A stretch of DNA of 64,000 bases, from contig NZ_CP014223.1 in assembly GCF_001561955.1 (NCBI RefSeq), positions 2,232,001 through 2,296,000 on the forward strand. Direction: 5' to 3'. Under the pieces are notes generated by a model that worked only from the letters and a program-made list of their open reading frames with translations, searched no databases and was not told the origin of the DNA. Positions 1 to 9,470 of the stretch are shown here, piece by piece; the stretch's first letter is position 1, and each line of letters starts with the position of its first letter. This DNA comes from Anaerotignum propionicum DSM 1682. GTDB taxonomy: Bacteria; Bacillota; Clostridia; Lachnospirales; Anaerotignaceae. Both the position numbers and the translations under genes were made by a program.

Positions 1-138
1 TGTCCTATATTATATTTACTCTTTTTTAAACGAAAAAAATCTCTCAGAAAATAAAACTAGCAGTTTAATTTAATTTCTTTTCATTACCCGTCTTTAACAA
101 GTTTTAAGCTTGTATTTTTGTATAACTCTTTATAGCAG

Positions 139-178
139 AAGCCCCCTTCTTCACTATTTTTGTGAAGAAAGGGAGCTT
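139..178 (-). terminator. hairpin downstream of gap
   Basis: A 16-bp near-perfect stem (139-154 paired with 162-178) with a 7-nt loop sits 25 bases past the gap stop codon. No clear U-run follows it in the gap direction, so it may act as a weak terminator or as a 3' mRNA stabiliser. Confidence 0.6.
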
Positions 179-202
179 ATCTTCATTCAATTTATTTTTT
201 TA

Positions 203-1228
<1,026 letters not shown>

Positions 1229-1390
1229 TTAATAGACAATTGTAAATTTCGGCATAACAATTATCTATTAACATGATACCACATTTTTCTACTTTTAAAA
1301 AGAAAAAACGGCATTTTGCTTCTTAATTTTCTGTTATTTCATATTAACAGCATAGTTTTATTTTTCCCACGTGAGGAAAAACAATTCATC

Positions 1391-1492
1391 TTAGTACTCT
1401 TCGGAACAGAGCATATCAATAATGGATAAAGTCAAAAGTGCAGCTGAAACTGCCAAAGAAACCGCACTCATTACCAAACGGGCAACCTTCAT
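1391..1492 (-). CDS. 33-residue single-pass membrane microprotein
   Basis: Small gene with an excellent ribosome binding site (AAAGGAGGTAG, 8 bases before ATG). The product begins MKVARLVMSAVSLAVSAALL, then continues hydrophobic and ends in the acidic tail CSEEY. That makes one transmembrane helix of about 22 residues with a positively charged N-terminus. No function can be assigned. It lies alone between gap and a divergent zinc-ribbon gene and is the only coding signal in the 1211-1603 gap. The start, stop and RBS were read directly; function is unknown. Confidence 0.6.
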   Translation of the reverse strand: MKVARLVMSAVSLAVSAALLTLSIIDMLCSEEY

Positions 1493-1603
1493 TTAAACTA
1501 CCTCCTTTCGGAAAAGCTTGCAAATTTTATGGAAATATTTTATCATGTTAGCCATAAGAAGTAAAATAAATTCATTAAATATTTCAAAGGATGTGCTCTT
1601 TTT

Positions 1604-1972
1604 ATGATTTTTATCGGGGGAATCGCCCAAGGCCAAAAAGATTTGGGCTTTTTACAAACTCTAATATGCAAAAAATGCGGGCGCTACGGCAGTGTTTCTG
1701 TTTTTATGATTTACACATATTTTAGTTTTTTCTTTATTCCTTTGTTCAAATGGGGAAAAAAATATTATGCCGTTTCAAGCTGCTGTCAAACGACTTTCTC
1801 CATTCCCCATGAAATTGGAAAATCCATTGAGCGAGGAGAAAACGTAACTTTAAGGGAAGATGATTTAGAAATAGTGGGTATGGAGCAAAACTACAACACA
1901 TATTGCCCTGACTGCGGCTTTTTACTATCACCTGAATATACCTATTGTCCCAAATGCGGTAAAAAATTATAA
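1604..1972 (+). CDS. zinc-ribbon protein with membrane segment
   Basis: 122 residues. An N-terminal CKKCG motif (about residues 22-26) pairs with a downstream CC (about 59-60), and a second CPDCG / CPKCGKKL zinc ribbon closes the C-terminus. Between them is an aromatic hydrophobic stretch, YFSFFFIPLFKWGKKYY. This layout matches the zinc-ribbon_15 type of small clostridial proteins, whose function is unknown. The gene seems monocistronic, with a GGATG-type RBS upstream and a strong hairpin just after the stop. Confidence 0.72.
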   Translation: MIFIGGIAQGQKDLGFLQTLICKKCGRYGSVSVFMIYTYFSFFFIPLFKWGKKYYAVSSCCQTTFSIPHEIGKSIERGENVTLREDDLEIVGMEQNYNTYCPDCGFLLSPEYTYCPKCGKKL

Positions 1973-1990
1973 CTAAAATTTAAAAAAAAT

Positions 1991-2026
1991 GAGCTCATGA
2001 CAGCATAATATGCTTTCCATGAGCTC
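1991..2026. terminator. bidirectional intrinsic terminator
   Basis: Nine-base perfect stem (GAGCTCATG / CATGAGCTC). An A-run lies immediately on the left side, giving a U-run on the minus transcript, and a T-rich stretch lies on the right. It can end the zinc-ribbon gene on plus and transcripts from the spoIIA operon on minus, although the latter ends about 250 bases away. Confidence 0.65.
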
Positions 2027-2281
2027 TTGTTCATATTTACGTGACAAATACTGCCCCCATATCCTTAACTGAGTTTATATTATAGATTCATAAAATTCAT
2101 ATACCTTTCTATTGTATTACATTAAAAACACAAGAAATAAAAGGAATTTCACTCTTTATTTCATCGGTCATCTTCATAAAATAACATTTGATTTTCACTC
2201 AATTTTAATTGTATGCGTCTTCCTCCAAAGAAACCCATTCCTTTTTTCCATTCCTCTGATAGATATCGTTCTGCTGCTATA

Positions 2282-2995
2282 TTATTCACTGGACAGTCGC
2301 TTCCTCATACGCTCCAAAACTTTTTTTTCAATGCGTGAAACCTGAACCTGCGAAATACCCATGCGCTTTGCGACCTCCGTTTGTGTGCGGTCTTCAAAGT
2401 AGCGAAGAACAATAATTTGTCTCTCCTTTGCCTCAAGGCTATCCAACGCCTCCATGAGGCAAATTCGATTAATTACCTGCTCCCCATCCTCCTTAGCCGC
2501 CAGCTTGTCCTGCACCTGCAAATCTTCCTCATGGGCAATGGGCGCATTCAGACTCTCCACCTCTTTTTTTGCTTCCAAGGCGGGAATGAGCTGCTCAACC
2601 TCAACCTCCAGTGCGGCTGCCAGTTCCTGCAAGGTTACCTCTCTGTTGGTCTCCTGCTGAAGCTTCTCTTGCATTCTTTTTGCCTTTGCAGCAAGTTCCT
2701 TTAAGCTTCGGCTTATTTTGATTGCTCCATCATCCCTTAGAAACCTGCGAATTTCGCCAATAATCATAGGAACGGCATAGGTTGAAAATTTCACTTCATA
2801 GGAAAAATCAAATTTTTCAATGCATTTTAGCAGTCCAATTGATCCGATTTGATAAAGATCCTCCAATTCTACGCCTCTACCCTGAAAACGCCTGGCAACA
2901 CTCCATACCAAGCCGGCATTCTCTTGTAATAGTGTCTCCTTCGCCTGCCGATCTCCTTCTTTTGCCTGCCGAATGAGTTCCTGTGTCCTATCCAT
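2282..2995 (-). CDS. sigF: sporulation sigma factor SigF (forespore)
   Basis: First forespore-specific sigma factor, held inactive by SpoIIAB until SpoIIAA is dephosphorylated. 237 residues with region 2 (DLYQIGSIGLLKCIEKFD, STYAVPMIIGEIRRFLRDD), region 3, and a region 4.2 helix-turn-helix (QTEVAKRMGISQVQVSRIEKKVLERM). It is the third gene of a spoIIAA-spoIIAB-sigF operon, 9 bases after spoIIAB. A GAGGGGA RBS precedes the ATG. Its region 4.2 ending is intact, in contrast to the split sigK next door. Confidence 0.95.
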   Translation of the reverse strand: MDRTQELIRQAKEGDRQAKETLLQENAGLVWSVARRFQGRGVELEDLYQIGSIGLLKCIEKFDFSYEVKFSTYAVPMIIGEIRRFLRDDGAIKISRSLKELAAKAKRMQEKLQQETNREVTLQELAAALEVEVEQLIPALEAKKEVESLNAPIAHEEDLQVQDKLAAKEDGEQVINRICLMEALDSLEAKERQIIVLRYFEDRTQTEVAKRMGISQVQVSRIEKKVLERMRKRLSSE

Positions 2996-3004
2996 GGCAT
3001 CCCC

Positions 3005-3433
3005 TCATTCCGTAGTCAATGTTTTCTCCATAAAAATTCTAGTACCCTCTCCTTGTTTGCTTTCTACTCTGATTCCTTCCATAAAGGTTTCCATAATGGT
3101 AAATCCCATACCCGAACGCTCCAACTCAGGTTTGGAGGTAAATAAGGGTTCTCTTGCCTGATTGATATCGGCAATCCCCATTCCTTGATCCGCAACCTCT
3201 ATGTAAATCTTTCCTTGGCTGTAACCACAAAACAACTCAACCTCACCGGTTTTATTCTCATACCCATGAATAATGGCATTTGTAACCGCCTCGGATACTG
3301 CCGTTTTTACATCAGTTATTTCTGATAACGTGGGGTCATATTGAGATAAAAATGCCGCCGTCATAATTCTTGCTAAGCCTTCATTTTGAGATTTTGCGGC
3401 GAAAAACACGCGAAAAGCATTTTCATATTCCAT
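3005..3433 (-). CDS. spoIIAB: anti-sigma F factor / serine kinase SpoIIAB
   Basis: GHKL-fold protein kinase that binds SigF and phosphorylates SpoIIAA. 142 residues. The ATP-binding N box (EAVTNAIIHGY, Asn52), G1 box (ADQGMGI, Asp82) and G2 box (RSGMGFTIME, residues 106-115) are visible. Its ATG overlaps the spoIIAA stop (TAATG), indicating translational coupling, and a GGAGGG RBS lies within the end of spoIIAA. Confidence 0.95.
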   Translation of the reverse strand: MEYENAFRVFFAAKSQNEGLARIMTAAFLSQYDPTLSEITDVKTAVSEAVTNAIIHGYENKTGEVELFCGYSQGKIYIEVADQGMGIADINQAREPLFTSKPELERSGMGFTIMETFMEGIRVESKQGEGTRIFMEKTLTTE

Positions 3434-3783
3434 TAATTCTTCCCTCCTTCCACATATTCCAAAGCCAAATCTATATTGGGGAATGATGGAATAAGGGATT
3501 GCATCGCTGATAGACGAAAAATCTGCTCAACTCTTTCATTCGCTTCCGCAACTGCAATTCTGCCTCCCAGCCTTTGGATATTTTTATACCGTCCAATGAT
3601 TGCGCCAATCCCGGAGCTGTCCATAAAAGAAACGCCTCCCATGCGGAAAATAATATTTTTCCCTCCCATCTTTTCAAAAGCACGATCCGTTTCCCCTCGC
3701 AAAACCTCACAAGTATGATGGTCAATCTCTCCGTCTATTTTGATAATCAGTGTTCTGTTCCGTTTTAAAAATTTTAGCTCCAT
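3433..3783 (-). CDS. spoIIAA: anti-anti-sigma F factor SpoIIAA
   Basis: STAS-domain protein of 116 residues. In its unphosphorylated form it strips SpoIIAB from SigF. The phosphorylation motif MDSSGIGAIIGRY is present, with Ser57 the expected target. This is the first gene of the spoIIA operon and has a strong GGAAGGAGG RBS. The 205-base gap to the divergent sigK holds the operon promoter. A SigH-type box (GGGAGAATTT on the minus strand) is faintly visible but not convincing. Confidence 0.95.
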   Translation of the reverse strand: MELKFLKRNRTLIIKIDGEIDHHTCEVLRGETDRAFEKMGGKNIIFRMGGVSFMDSSGIGAIIGRYKNIQRLGGRIAVAEANERVEQIFRLSAMQSLIPSFPNIDLALEYVEGGKN

Positions 3784-3911
3784 GAAATTCCTCCTTCCTT
3801 AATAACTATACATGATTTTTTGACCTCTGCTCTCAAAATCCATCATCAAATTCTCCCTTGTCACGACATGTCCTCGAAAAAAAGGACATAAAAACTTTTT
3901 TTCAGACACGC

Positions 3912-3939
3912 ACGCAACACAAAATTGCAACATACAATA
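3912..3939 (+). promoter_or_regulatory. candidate SigK/SigE mother-cell promoter of sigK
   Basis: CATACAATA at 3931-3939 fits the SigK -10 consensus CATANNNTA exactly and also the SigE -10 CATACANT. The AC at 3912-3913 lies 17 bases upstream, as in the SigK -35 element. A SigE -35 box is not evident. It lies about 50 bases upstream of the sigK start codon, so it fits mother-cell expression and autoregulation. This is inferred from consensus matching only. Confidence 0.5.
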
Positions 3940-3988
3940 AATCTATACCATGGTTTCAGAGCATTTTCAATCTTTCGGGGGTGAGTGT

Positions 3989-4669
3989 ATGTTCGCTTTT
4001 TTTGCTGTTTTGCCATTTTTATTTGCCTTTTCCTCTTCCGGCGCATTTCCAAAACCACTATCAAAAGAAGATGAGGCCTACTATTTAAAACTTTATCAAT
4101 CAGGAACCCAGGAAGAAAAAAAAGAAGCTAAAGATAAGTTGATTCTTCATAACCTTCGATTAGTGGCTCACATCGCAAAAAAATATTCCGGCAGTGCAAG
4201 AGAACCCGAAGAACTCATTTCAATAGGCATTATCGGTCTCATCAAAGCCGTAGATTCCTATAACGTAGAAAAAAATGTGCGGCTCGTGTCATACGCCGCA
4301 AAGTGTGTGCAAAACGAATTGCTCATGTGGCTAAGAAGTGGAAAAAAATATCAAAACGATATTTCTCTCCACGAACCTATCGGCACCGATCGAGACGGAA
4401 ATGAAATTGTCATGCTGGATATCATCAATAGTGACAATCCGGATTTTGTGGAAGCCATCGATTTTTCCATTAAATCAGAAAAAATGTTAAACGCAATAAA
4501 AACAGTCCTCACCCCCAGGGAAAGGACAGTAATTATCCTACGATATGGTTTATCCAATCAAGACATTTTAACCCAACAAGAAATTGCTGAACGCTTAGGA
4601 ATATCCCGATCATACTCTTCTGATATTATAGGGCTAAACATTTTGCATATCCTTATTGTGCATGCATGA
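3989..4669 (+). CDS. sigK: sigK 5' part, interrupted by skin element
   Basis: Mother-cell late sporulation sigma factor, interrupted. The start at 3989 is chosen because GGGGGTGAG lies 3 bases upstream. The N-terminus MFAFFAVLPFLFAFSSSGAF is a typical hydrophobic pro-sequence removed by the SpoIVFB-type protease. Regions 2 (EELISIGIIGLIKAVDSY) and 4 are well conserved up to GISRSY (codon 209, 4613-4615). There the normal VSRIEKKAL helix is replaced by a foreign tail of 17 residues. The correct ending is found at 40207-40263 in the same orientation. Unexcised, the gene encodes 226 residues with a ruined region 4.2 recognition helix. Excised, it would encode 227 residues. Confidence 0.93.
   Translation: MFAFFAVLPFLFAFSSSGAFPKPLSKEDEAYYLKLYQSGTQEEKKEAKDKLILHNLRLVAHIAKKYSGSAREPEELISIGIIGLIKAVDSYNVEKNVRLVSYAAKCVQNELLMWLRSGKKYQNDISLHEPIGTDRDGNEIVMLDIINSDNPDFVEAIDFSIKSEKMLNAIKTVLTPRERTVIILRYGLSNQDILTQQEIAERLGISRSYSSDIIGLNILHILIVHA
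4590..4640 (+). other. attL junction of the sigK-intervening element
   Basis: sigK sequence ends at TCATAC (4610-4615). Element sequence begins with the arm CTTCTGATATTATAGGGC (from 4617, through 4638). The crossover dinucleotide is taken as TA at 4613-4614. When placed next to the right end of the element, this arm forms one half of a 22-bp inverted repeat. Confidence 0.88.
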
Positions 4670-4703
4670 ATGACTGTACTTAATTTCATATTTCATCTTT
4701 TTC

Positions 4704-6254
4704 CTAAAAAACGTCTCTAAAACTCCAGACTATTCGAATAGAACCATTTTTCTCAATCATTACTTCATTAACAAAAGTCTCCACTGCTTCTCTGGTTAAG
4801 CTTGATAACAAATAAGGCCTTTTCTTATCTAATGCCTCTTCTAATTCTTGTTGCAATTCACCCAGCCTAATATTTTCACCTTGCAATGCTTTCTTTGTTT
4901 CCCCAAGTTCTCTTTGTATCTCAGCTTTTTTTTCTACAAATATCTGCTTATCTATATTACTGTCTCTATATGCTTCATATTGCTTTATCTGGGCAACGGC
5001 TATTTGTTTTAGTTTCCTTTCATTTTGCACAATTAGCCTCTGAGCAATTTGAATCTTTTCTTCTACTTGTTGGCGATGTTGTATATCCAACTCCTCATCA
5101 TACGTTAATGCTGATAATTGATTGAAACAGTCTAAAATGGCACTTGTAATACAGTATTCCTCAATCTTTTCACAATAGCAAGAAAAACGATCTGAATACC
5201 TTGAGGCAGTGCAGCAGTAGGTTGACTTAGAGTCCGCCTTATTTTTTTTGTGGGAAGCTTTTCTGGGTATTCCGTGATTACAAACACCGCACCGAACCTT
5301 TTTCCATAGCGGATATACCTCGGCGTTTTCTCTTGCATGATAGTTTTTAAACCCAGCTTTTACTTTTTCAAAGACTTCTTTTTTCACAATTGCTTCATGG
5401 GCATTAGATACAATCATCCATTCCTCTTTTGGTACATTTCTCCCCAATCTACTACCTACTTCCTTTGGTTTCACCCGTCCGTATATGCCATCCCCTATAT
5501 ATCGTTGGTCTTTCAAAATCTTTGATATTGTTGCAGGATGCCACAAATATTCCTCATTTACACAATGGCAGAAAAGCTTTTCTTTTCGAATTTTTCGCAG
5601 CAATAAGGGACTGGGTACCTGCTCTCTATTCAGCATGCGGGCAATTTCTGCCTTTGGTATCCCCAGTAAAGCCAAATCAAAAATCCTTTCCACAACAGGT
5701 GCTGACTCTTCATCAACAACAAGCTTTTGCTCCTTGGATTTCTGATAGCCATAGGGTGCAAAGGCAGTGATAAACTTTCCCTGTTCTGCCTTTACACGTT
5801 TCCCAGTGGAAATTTTCACAGAGAGGTCTCTGCTATAAAGGTCATAAATTAAATTCTGAAATGCTCTACCAATGAACTCCCCATTATTAGAAACCTTATC
5901 GCTATCAAAATTATCGTTTACTGATATAAAACGAATGCCTAAAAAAGGAAAGACCTGTTCTAAATAGTTGCCTACCTCAATATAATTTCGACCAAAACGG
6001 GAAAAATCCTTAACGATGATACAAGAAATTTCTCCGTCTTGGGCACGTCTAAGTAGTTCTGTTACCCCCGGACGTTGAAAATCTGTACCACTGAAACCGT
6101 CATCGCAAAACTCCAATGTTTCATATGATGCAAGGTATTGATTTTTTAATAAGTAATCATGAATGATTTCCCTTTGCCCTTTTATACTGTCGCTTTCCTT
6201 ACCGTTTTCATCCTCATCGGAAAGACGGAGATATATCCCAATTGTCGGAGTCAA
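4704..6254 (-). CDS. large serine recombinase A (closest to attL)
   Basis: 516 residues, full-length. It has an N-terminal resolvase catalytic domain (GIYLRLS, catalytic Ser12, Arg10; IVKDFSRFGRNYIEVG around residues 80-95) and a recombinase domain (PYGYQKSKEQK). A zinc ribbon follows (RCGVC ... YCC), then a long coiled-coil (about residues 395-480). The start is TTG at 6254, overlapping the stop of recombinase B (TTGA), with an AGGGGTGAG RBS 4 bases upstream, so it is translationally coupled. It is the only one of the three recombinases that looks complete without correction and is the best candidate for sigK excisionase, analogous to SpoIVCA. Confidence 0.9.
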   Translation of the reverse strand: MTPTIGIYLRLSDEDENGKESDSIKGQREIIHDYLLKNQYLASYETLEFCDDGFSGTDFQRPGVTELLRRAQDGEISCIIVKDFSRFGRNYIEVGNYLEQVFPFLGIRFISVNDNFDSDKVSNNGEFIGRAFQNLIYDLYSRDLSVKISTGKRVKAEQGKFITAFAPYGYQKSKEQKLVVDEESAPVVERIFDLALLGIPKAEIARMLNREQVPSPLLLRKIRKEKLFCHCVNEEYLWHPATISKILKDQRYIGDGIYGRVKPKEVGSRLGRNVPKEEWMIVSNAHEAIVKKEVFEKVKAGFKNYHARENAEVYPLWKKVRCGVCNHGIPRKASHKKNKADSKSTYCCTASRYSDRFSCYCEKIEEYCITSAILDCFNQLSALTYDEELDIQHRQQVEEKIQIAQRLIVQNERKLKQIAVAQIKQYEAYRDSNIDKQIFVEKKAEIQRELGETKKALQGENIRLGELQQELEEALDKKRPYLLSSLTREAVETFVNEVMIEKNGSIRIVWSFRDVF

Positions 6255-7207
6255 ATTTTCTCACCCCTTTGATTCATGATTCTTTGAACCTGATAAAATG
6301 TTTCTGGAGAAATTATTGGTTCATGGGTGTGTTCAATCATGTTCCATTCTTCCTGGGGAATCACTCTGGACACCCCACCCTTGTATAACACCTTCTCTGA
6401 TTTACGTTCCACAAGACAACCCAGATAACAGGGATTTTTCAAAATATTCGTAACCGTAGAGCCATACCAAAAGTCTTTATCTGTTTGATTCCACTGCTTC
6501 AAATGAAGCTTCCCCCAAGTAGGGATTCCCATTTCATTCAATCTTGCAGCAATGACAGAAACACCTAAGCCCTCAATTCTCCAGCAGAAGATTTTTTTCA
6601 CAATTTCTGCCGCTTCCTTTTGTATGATTAACTTATATGGATGGGTTTTTGAACGGATATAACCATAAGGAGGCTTTCCGCTCATAAAATTACCATTTTT
6701 TTTCTTTACATCTATGGAGGTGCTAACTTTCTTAGAAATGTCTTTTGCGTAGCTATCATGTAATATAGATTTTAGCGGTACAATCAAATCATCTTGATTC
6801 CCTTTAAAATTGCTATCAAAATTATCATTCACAGAAATAAATCTTACTTTTTTACGGGGAAATATGTTCTCCAAATACTCTCCTACTTGGAGATAATTTC
6901 TACCAAATCTCGAAAAATCTTTGACAATTACACATTGAATTCGCCCCGCTTCCACATCCTCCATCAACCTTAAAAAAGCAGGCCTATTAAAATGAGTGCC
7001 TGTTTGTCCGTTATCAATATAACTATCAAAGAAAATTAGGTCTTTCTGTTCCTCTATAAATTTTCGTCCTAGTAAAATTTGATTTTCAATAGAGCTACCC
7101 TCAGAAAGAGTATCCTCAACAGAAAGCCTCACATAGATACCTGTGTGATAGTGCATTGGTTCTTGTAACACTTCATGTTCCAAATTTTTTCTGCTTTTTC
7201 TTGCCAT
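6251..7207 (-). CDS. short serine recombinase B lacking zinc ribbon
   Basis: 318 residues. The resolvase domain is intact (TGIYVRLS, catalytic Ser29; IVKDFSRFGRNYLQVG) and is followed by most of the recombinase domain (PYGYIRSKTH). The protein stops right after the segment HEPIISPETFYQVQRIMNQR, where related recombinases continue into a zinc ribbon and coiled coil. No remnant of those domains follows, because recombinase A starts at once, so this looks like a stable short form and not a recent truncation. It may act as a partner in a heteromeric recombinase. An AGGGGA RBS precedes the ATG. Confidence 0.82.
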   Translation of the reverse strand: MARKSRKNLEHEVLQEPMHYHTGIYVRLSVEDTLSEGSSIENQILLGRKFIEEQKDLIFFDSYIDNGQTGTHFNRPAFLRLMEDVEAGRIQCVIVKDFSRFGRNYLQVGEYLENIFPRKKVRFISVNDNFDSNFKGNQDDLIVPLKSILHDSYAKDISKKVSTSIDVKKKNGNFMSGKPPYGYIRSKTHPYKLIIQKEAAEIVKKIFCWRIEGLGVSVIAARLNEMGIPTWGKLHLKQWNQTDKDFWYGSTVTNILKNPCYLGCLVERKSEKVLYKGGVSRVIPQEEWNMIEHTHEPIISPETFYQVQRIMNQRGEKI

Positions 7208-7264
7208 TTTTATTTCCCCTTTACACAGAAATAAAAAGATTTTTTGGGTTCCGACTTTCTTATT

Positions 7265-8871
7265 TCAGCCTTCACTATTTATGAAAAATTCATCCTGATA
7301 ACGCAATACCATTTTTATTTTTTTCCCATCCAAAACAATGATTTTCTCTATCATCAAAACCAAAGCAGACCTTCTTAATTCCACAGAAAAATCTCTTGCT
7401 TGAGCTTCTATTCTATATGATTTTTTCTTAAAGTTCTCATTCTCTAAATTTTCTTTTTCCAGTTTTAAACAATGCATGCATTGTTCAGTCTCTGTACATA
7501 TTTTTTCATAATACGCCTTCATATTTTGATACTCAGTCTTTGTCAAAGTACCATCTTTATAATCTTCATATATGTAATTTTTTAAGGCCTGATATTTTTG
7601 TAATTCCTCTTTTTTACAGCTTATCTGCTCCGATATTTTTTGTATTTCAAGTTCATTTGAAGCATACTTCCATGCAATGCTTTCCCCATTTAACTGATTA
7701 AAAATAGCCTTGTGCTTTTGCAATAATACCGACACAGCCTCTAAAACAGCATCCTCTCGGATTCTATGGCTGGAACATTCCTTTTTATCTTCTTTATTTT
7801 TCGCACAAATATAGTAGGTATATGTAGTTCCCCTTGCCTTCACAATTTTCCGAACCATACCGCTTCCACAACCACCGCACCTTAGCATTCCTGAAAGTAA
7901 ATAAAGACTGTCTCTCTGGGGAGACGTTCTTGTATCATTTAACATCATTTGCTGTGCAATGGCGAAATCCTCTTTGGGAATAATGGCATCATGGGTATTT
8001 TCAACTCGTATCCAATCTTTTTTGGATTTCCCCATCCTTTTTTTCGTTTTATAATTCAACGTTGTTTCTTTCCCTTGAATCATATTTCCTGTGTATAGCT
8101 CATTTTTTAATATACGGTCCACAGCCATAGGAGACCATTTTGCCTTTGGATTCAGTTTAAATGAAGTAAAAAAACCCTCTTCTTTTAATGTTTTATATTC
8201 CATGGGAGAGGGAACCCCTAAACGGTTAAGATAATCGGCAATGTATAAATTATTATATCCATCCATGCGCATAGCAAATATATTCCGAACGATCTCTGCC
8301 GCAGTTTCATCAATTTTCAGCTTATGTTTATTCTCTTCATCACGTATATATCCATAAACAGGAAATGCCCCTACAAAGTCACCACGCTTTTGCCGCATTT
8401 CCAATTGAGACCTAACTTTTATTGAAATATCCCGACTATAAGCATCGTTTAATAAATTTTTAAATGGGACAATCATGCTATTTGTATAACCATTTTCTTT
8501 AGCTGTATCAATATTGTCATTAATTGAGATAAATCGTACCCCTAAAAAAGGGAAAATTTGCTCAATATATTTCCCTGCTTCAATATAGTTCCTGCCAAAA
8601 CGAGAGAGGTCTTTCACAATAACGCAATTTACAACCCCATGTTTGATTTCCTCCAGAAGTTCCTGAAATGCCGGCCTATCAAAAGTAACTCCACTAAAAC
8701 CATCATCAATTTTTTCACTGACTAACTGAATATCGTTTTGTTTTTTATATATGAATGAATCAATGCTCTTTGGGTTTGTACGCTATTGCTTTCAATTTTG
8801 TCTCCATCTTCTTTTGATAAACGCAAATAAATTCCCGCCCGATACGCTTTCGGCGTTTCATTGCCAAACAT
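7265..8871 (-). CDS. serine recombinase C, split by a -1 frameshift
   Basis: Two overlapping frames together encode a large serine recombinase of about 535 residues. The start is ATG at 8871 (RBS AGGGAGGG), giving AGIYLRLS with catalytic Ser19. The first frame ends at 8722. The remainder (DIQLVSEKIDDGFSGVTFDR, then KDLSRFGRNYIEAG, recombinase domain, zinc ribbon CGGCGSGM, coiled coil) continues in the -1 frame to 7265. At the junction the minus strand reads A AAA AAC (8746-8740) in exactly the phase required for classical -1 ribosomal slippage. No strong downstream stimulatory structure is visible. It could be a programmed frameshift, a pseudogene, or a missing A in the assembly. Confidence 0.75.
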
Positions 8872-8951
8872 AAAAACCCTCCCTAATTTGTATAAATAGG
8901 CAGTAAACAAGGGTAAAACTGCTTTTTTGTGCTCAGAAAAATCTTGGGTCA

Positions 8952-9203
8952 CTACTTCAATCTCATATATTGCTTCATTCGCTCAGTCAGAGTTACCTCT
9001 GCCTGAGAAAATTCAATCTTAACAACGACATTCCCACACTTAAATAAATATGGATTCTTAATTTGTCTTATAAAATCCGCAATTCGTTCTTCTCTTGGAA
9101 GTTGCATTTGTATTTCAACATCATTAATATCAATCAAATCATCAAGATTTACTGCAAGAGGATCCACTTTTTTTAAGTCTTTCAGTTCTTTTGGTGTAAA
9201 CAT
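8952..9203 (-). CDS. DUF6870-like small protein
   Basis: 83 residues. The motif order (LVDINDVEI-like segment, LPREERIADFIRQIKNPYLFKCG, VVKIEFSQAEVTLTERMKQY) resembles the DUF6870-type small proteins that commonly accompany serine recombinases in clostridial mobile elements. This is recognised from memory of the family. It is the first gene of the recombinase operon, with an AGGAGG RBS 8 bases before the ATG. The function is unknown; a role as accessory or regulatory factor of recombination is speculation. Confidence 0.68.
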   Translation of the reverse strand: MFTPKELKDLKKVDPLAVNLDDLIDINDVEIQMQLPREERIADFIRQIKNPYLFKCGNVVVKIEFSQAEVTLTERMKQYMRLK

Positions 9204-9240
9204 AAAATACCTCCTAGTCTCCTACTCCATTTATATAAAA

Positions 9241-9272
9241 AACCCTCTTGTCCTATGCGATGCAAGGGGGTT
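9241..9272 (-). terminator. intrinsic terminator between preA and recombinase operon
   Basis: Stem AACCCTCTTG / CAAGGGGGTT with one weak pair, followed on the minus strand by six U residues. It would insulate the recombinase operon from readthrough of the pyrimidine operon. Confidence 0.65.
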
Positions 9273-9382
9273 TTAGACTTAGTTTACTTCTTAGGAATTT
9301 GAGATTAGAATGTACTGCTATAATCAGTACCATTATTTTGATAATGAAACCCAAGCTTTCAGAATAGTGCCCCTTAAACAGA

Positions 9383-9424
9383 AAAGCACCCTAAACCGCA
9401 TTTCTGCAATTCAGAGTGCTTTTT
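9383..9424 (-). terminator. terminator downstream of preA
   Basis: Stem AAAGCACCCT / AGAGTGCTTT with a roughly 20-base loop and a U-rich flank on both strands, starting 47 bases after the preA stop. It forms a tandem terminator with the hairpin at 9241-9272. Confidence 0.6.
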
Positions 9425-9470
9425 CATATTTTAAATTGGGAAGAGAATTTATAACGGCATGAAACGTTAT

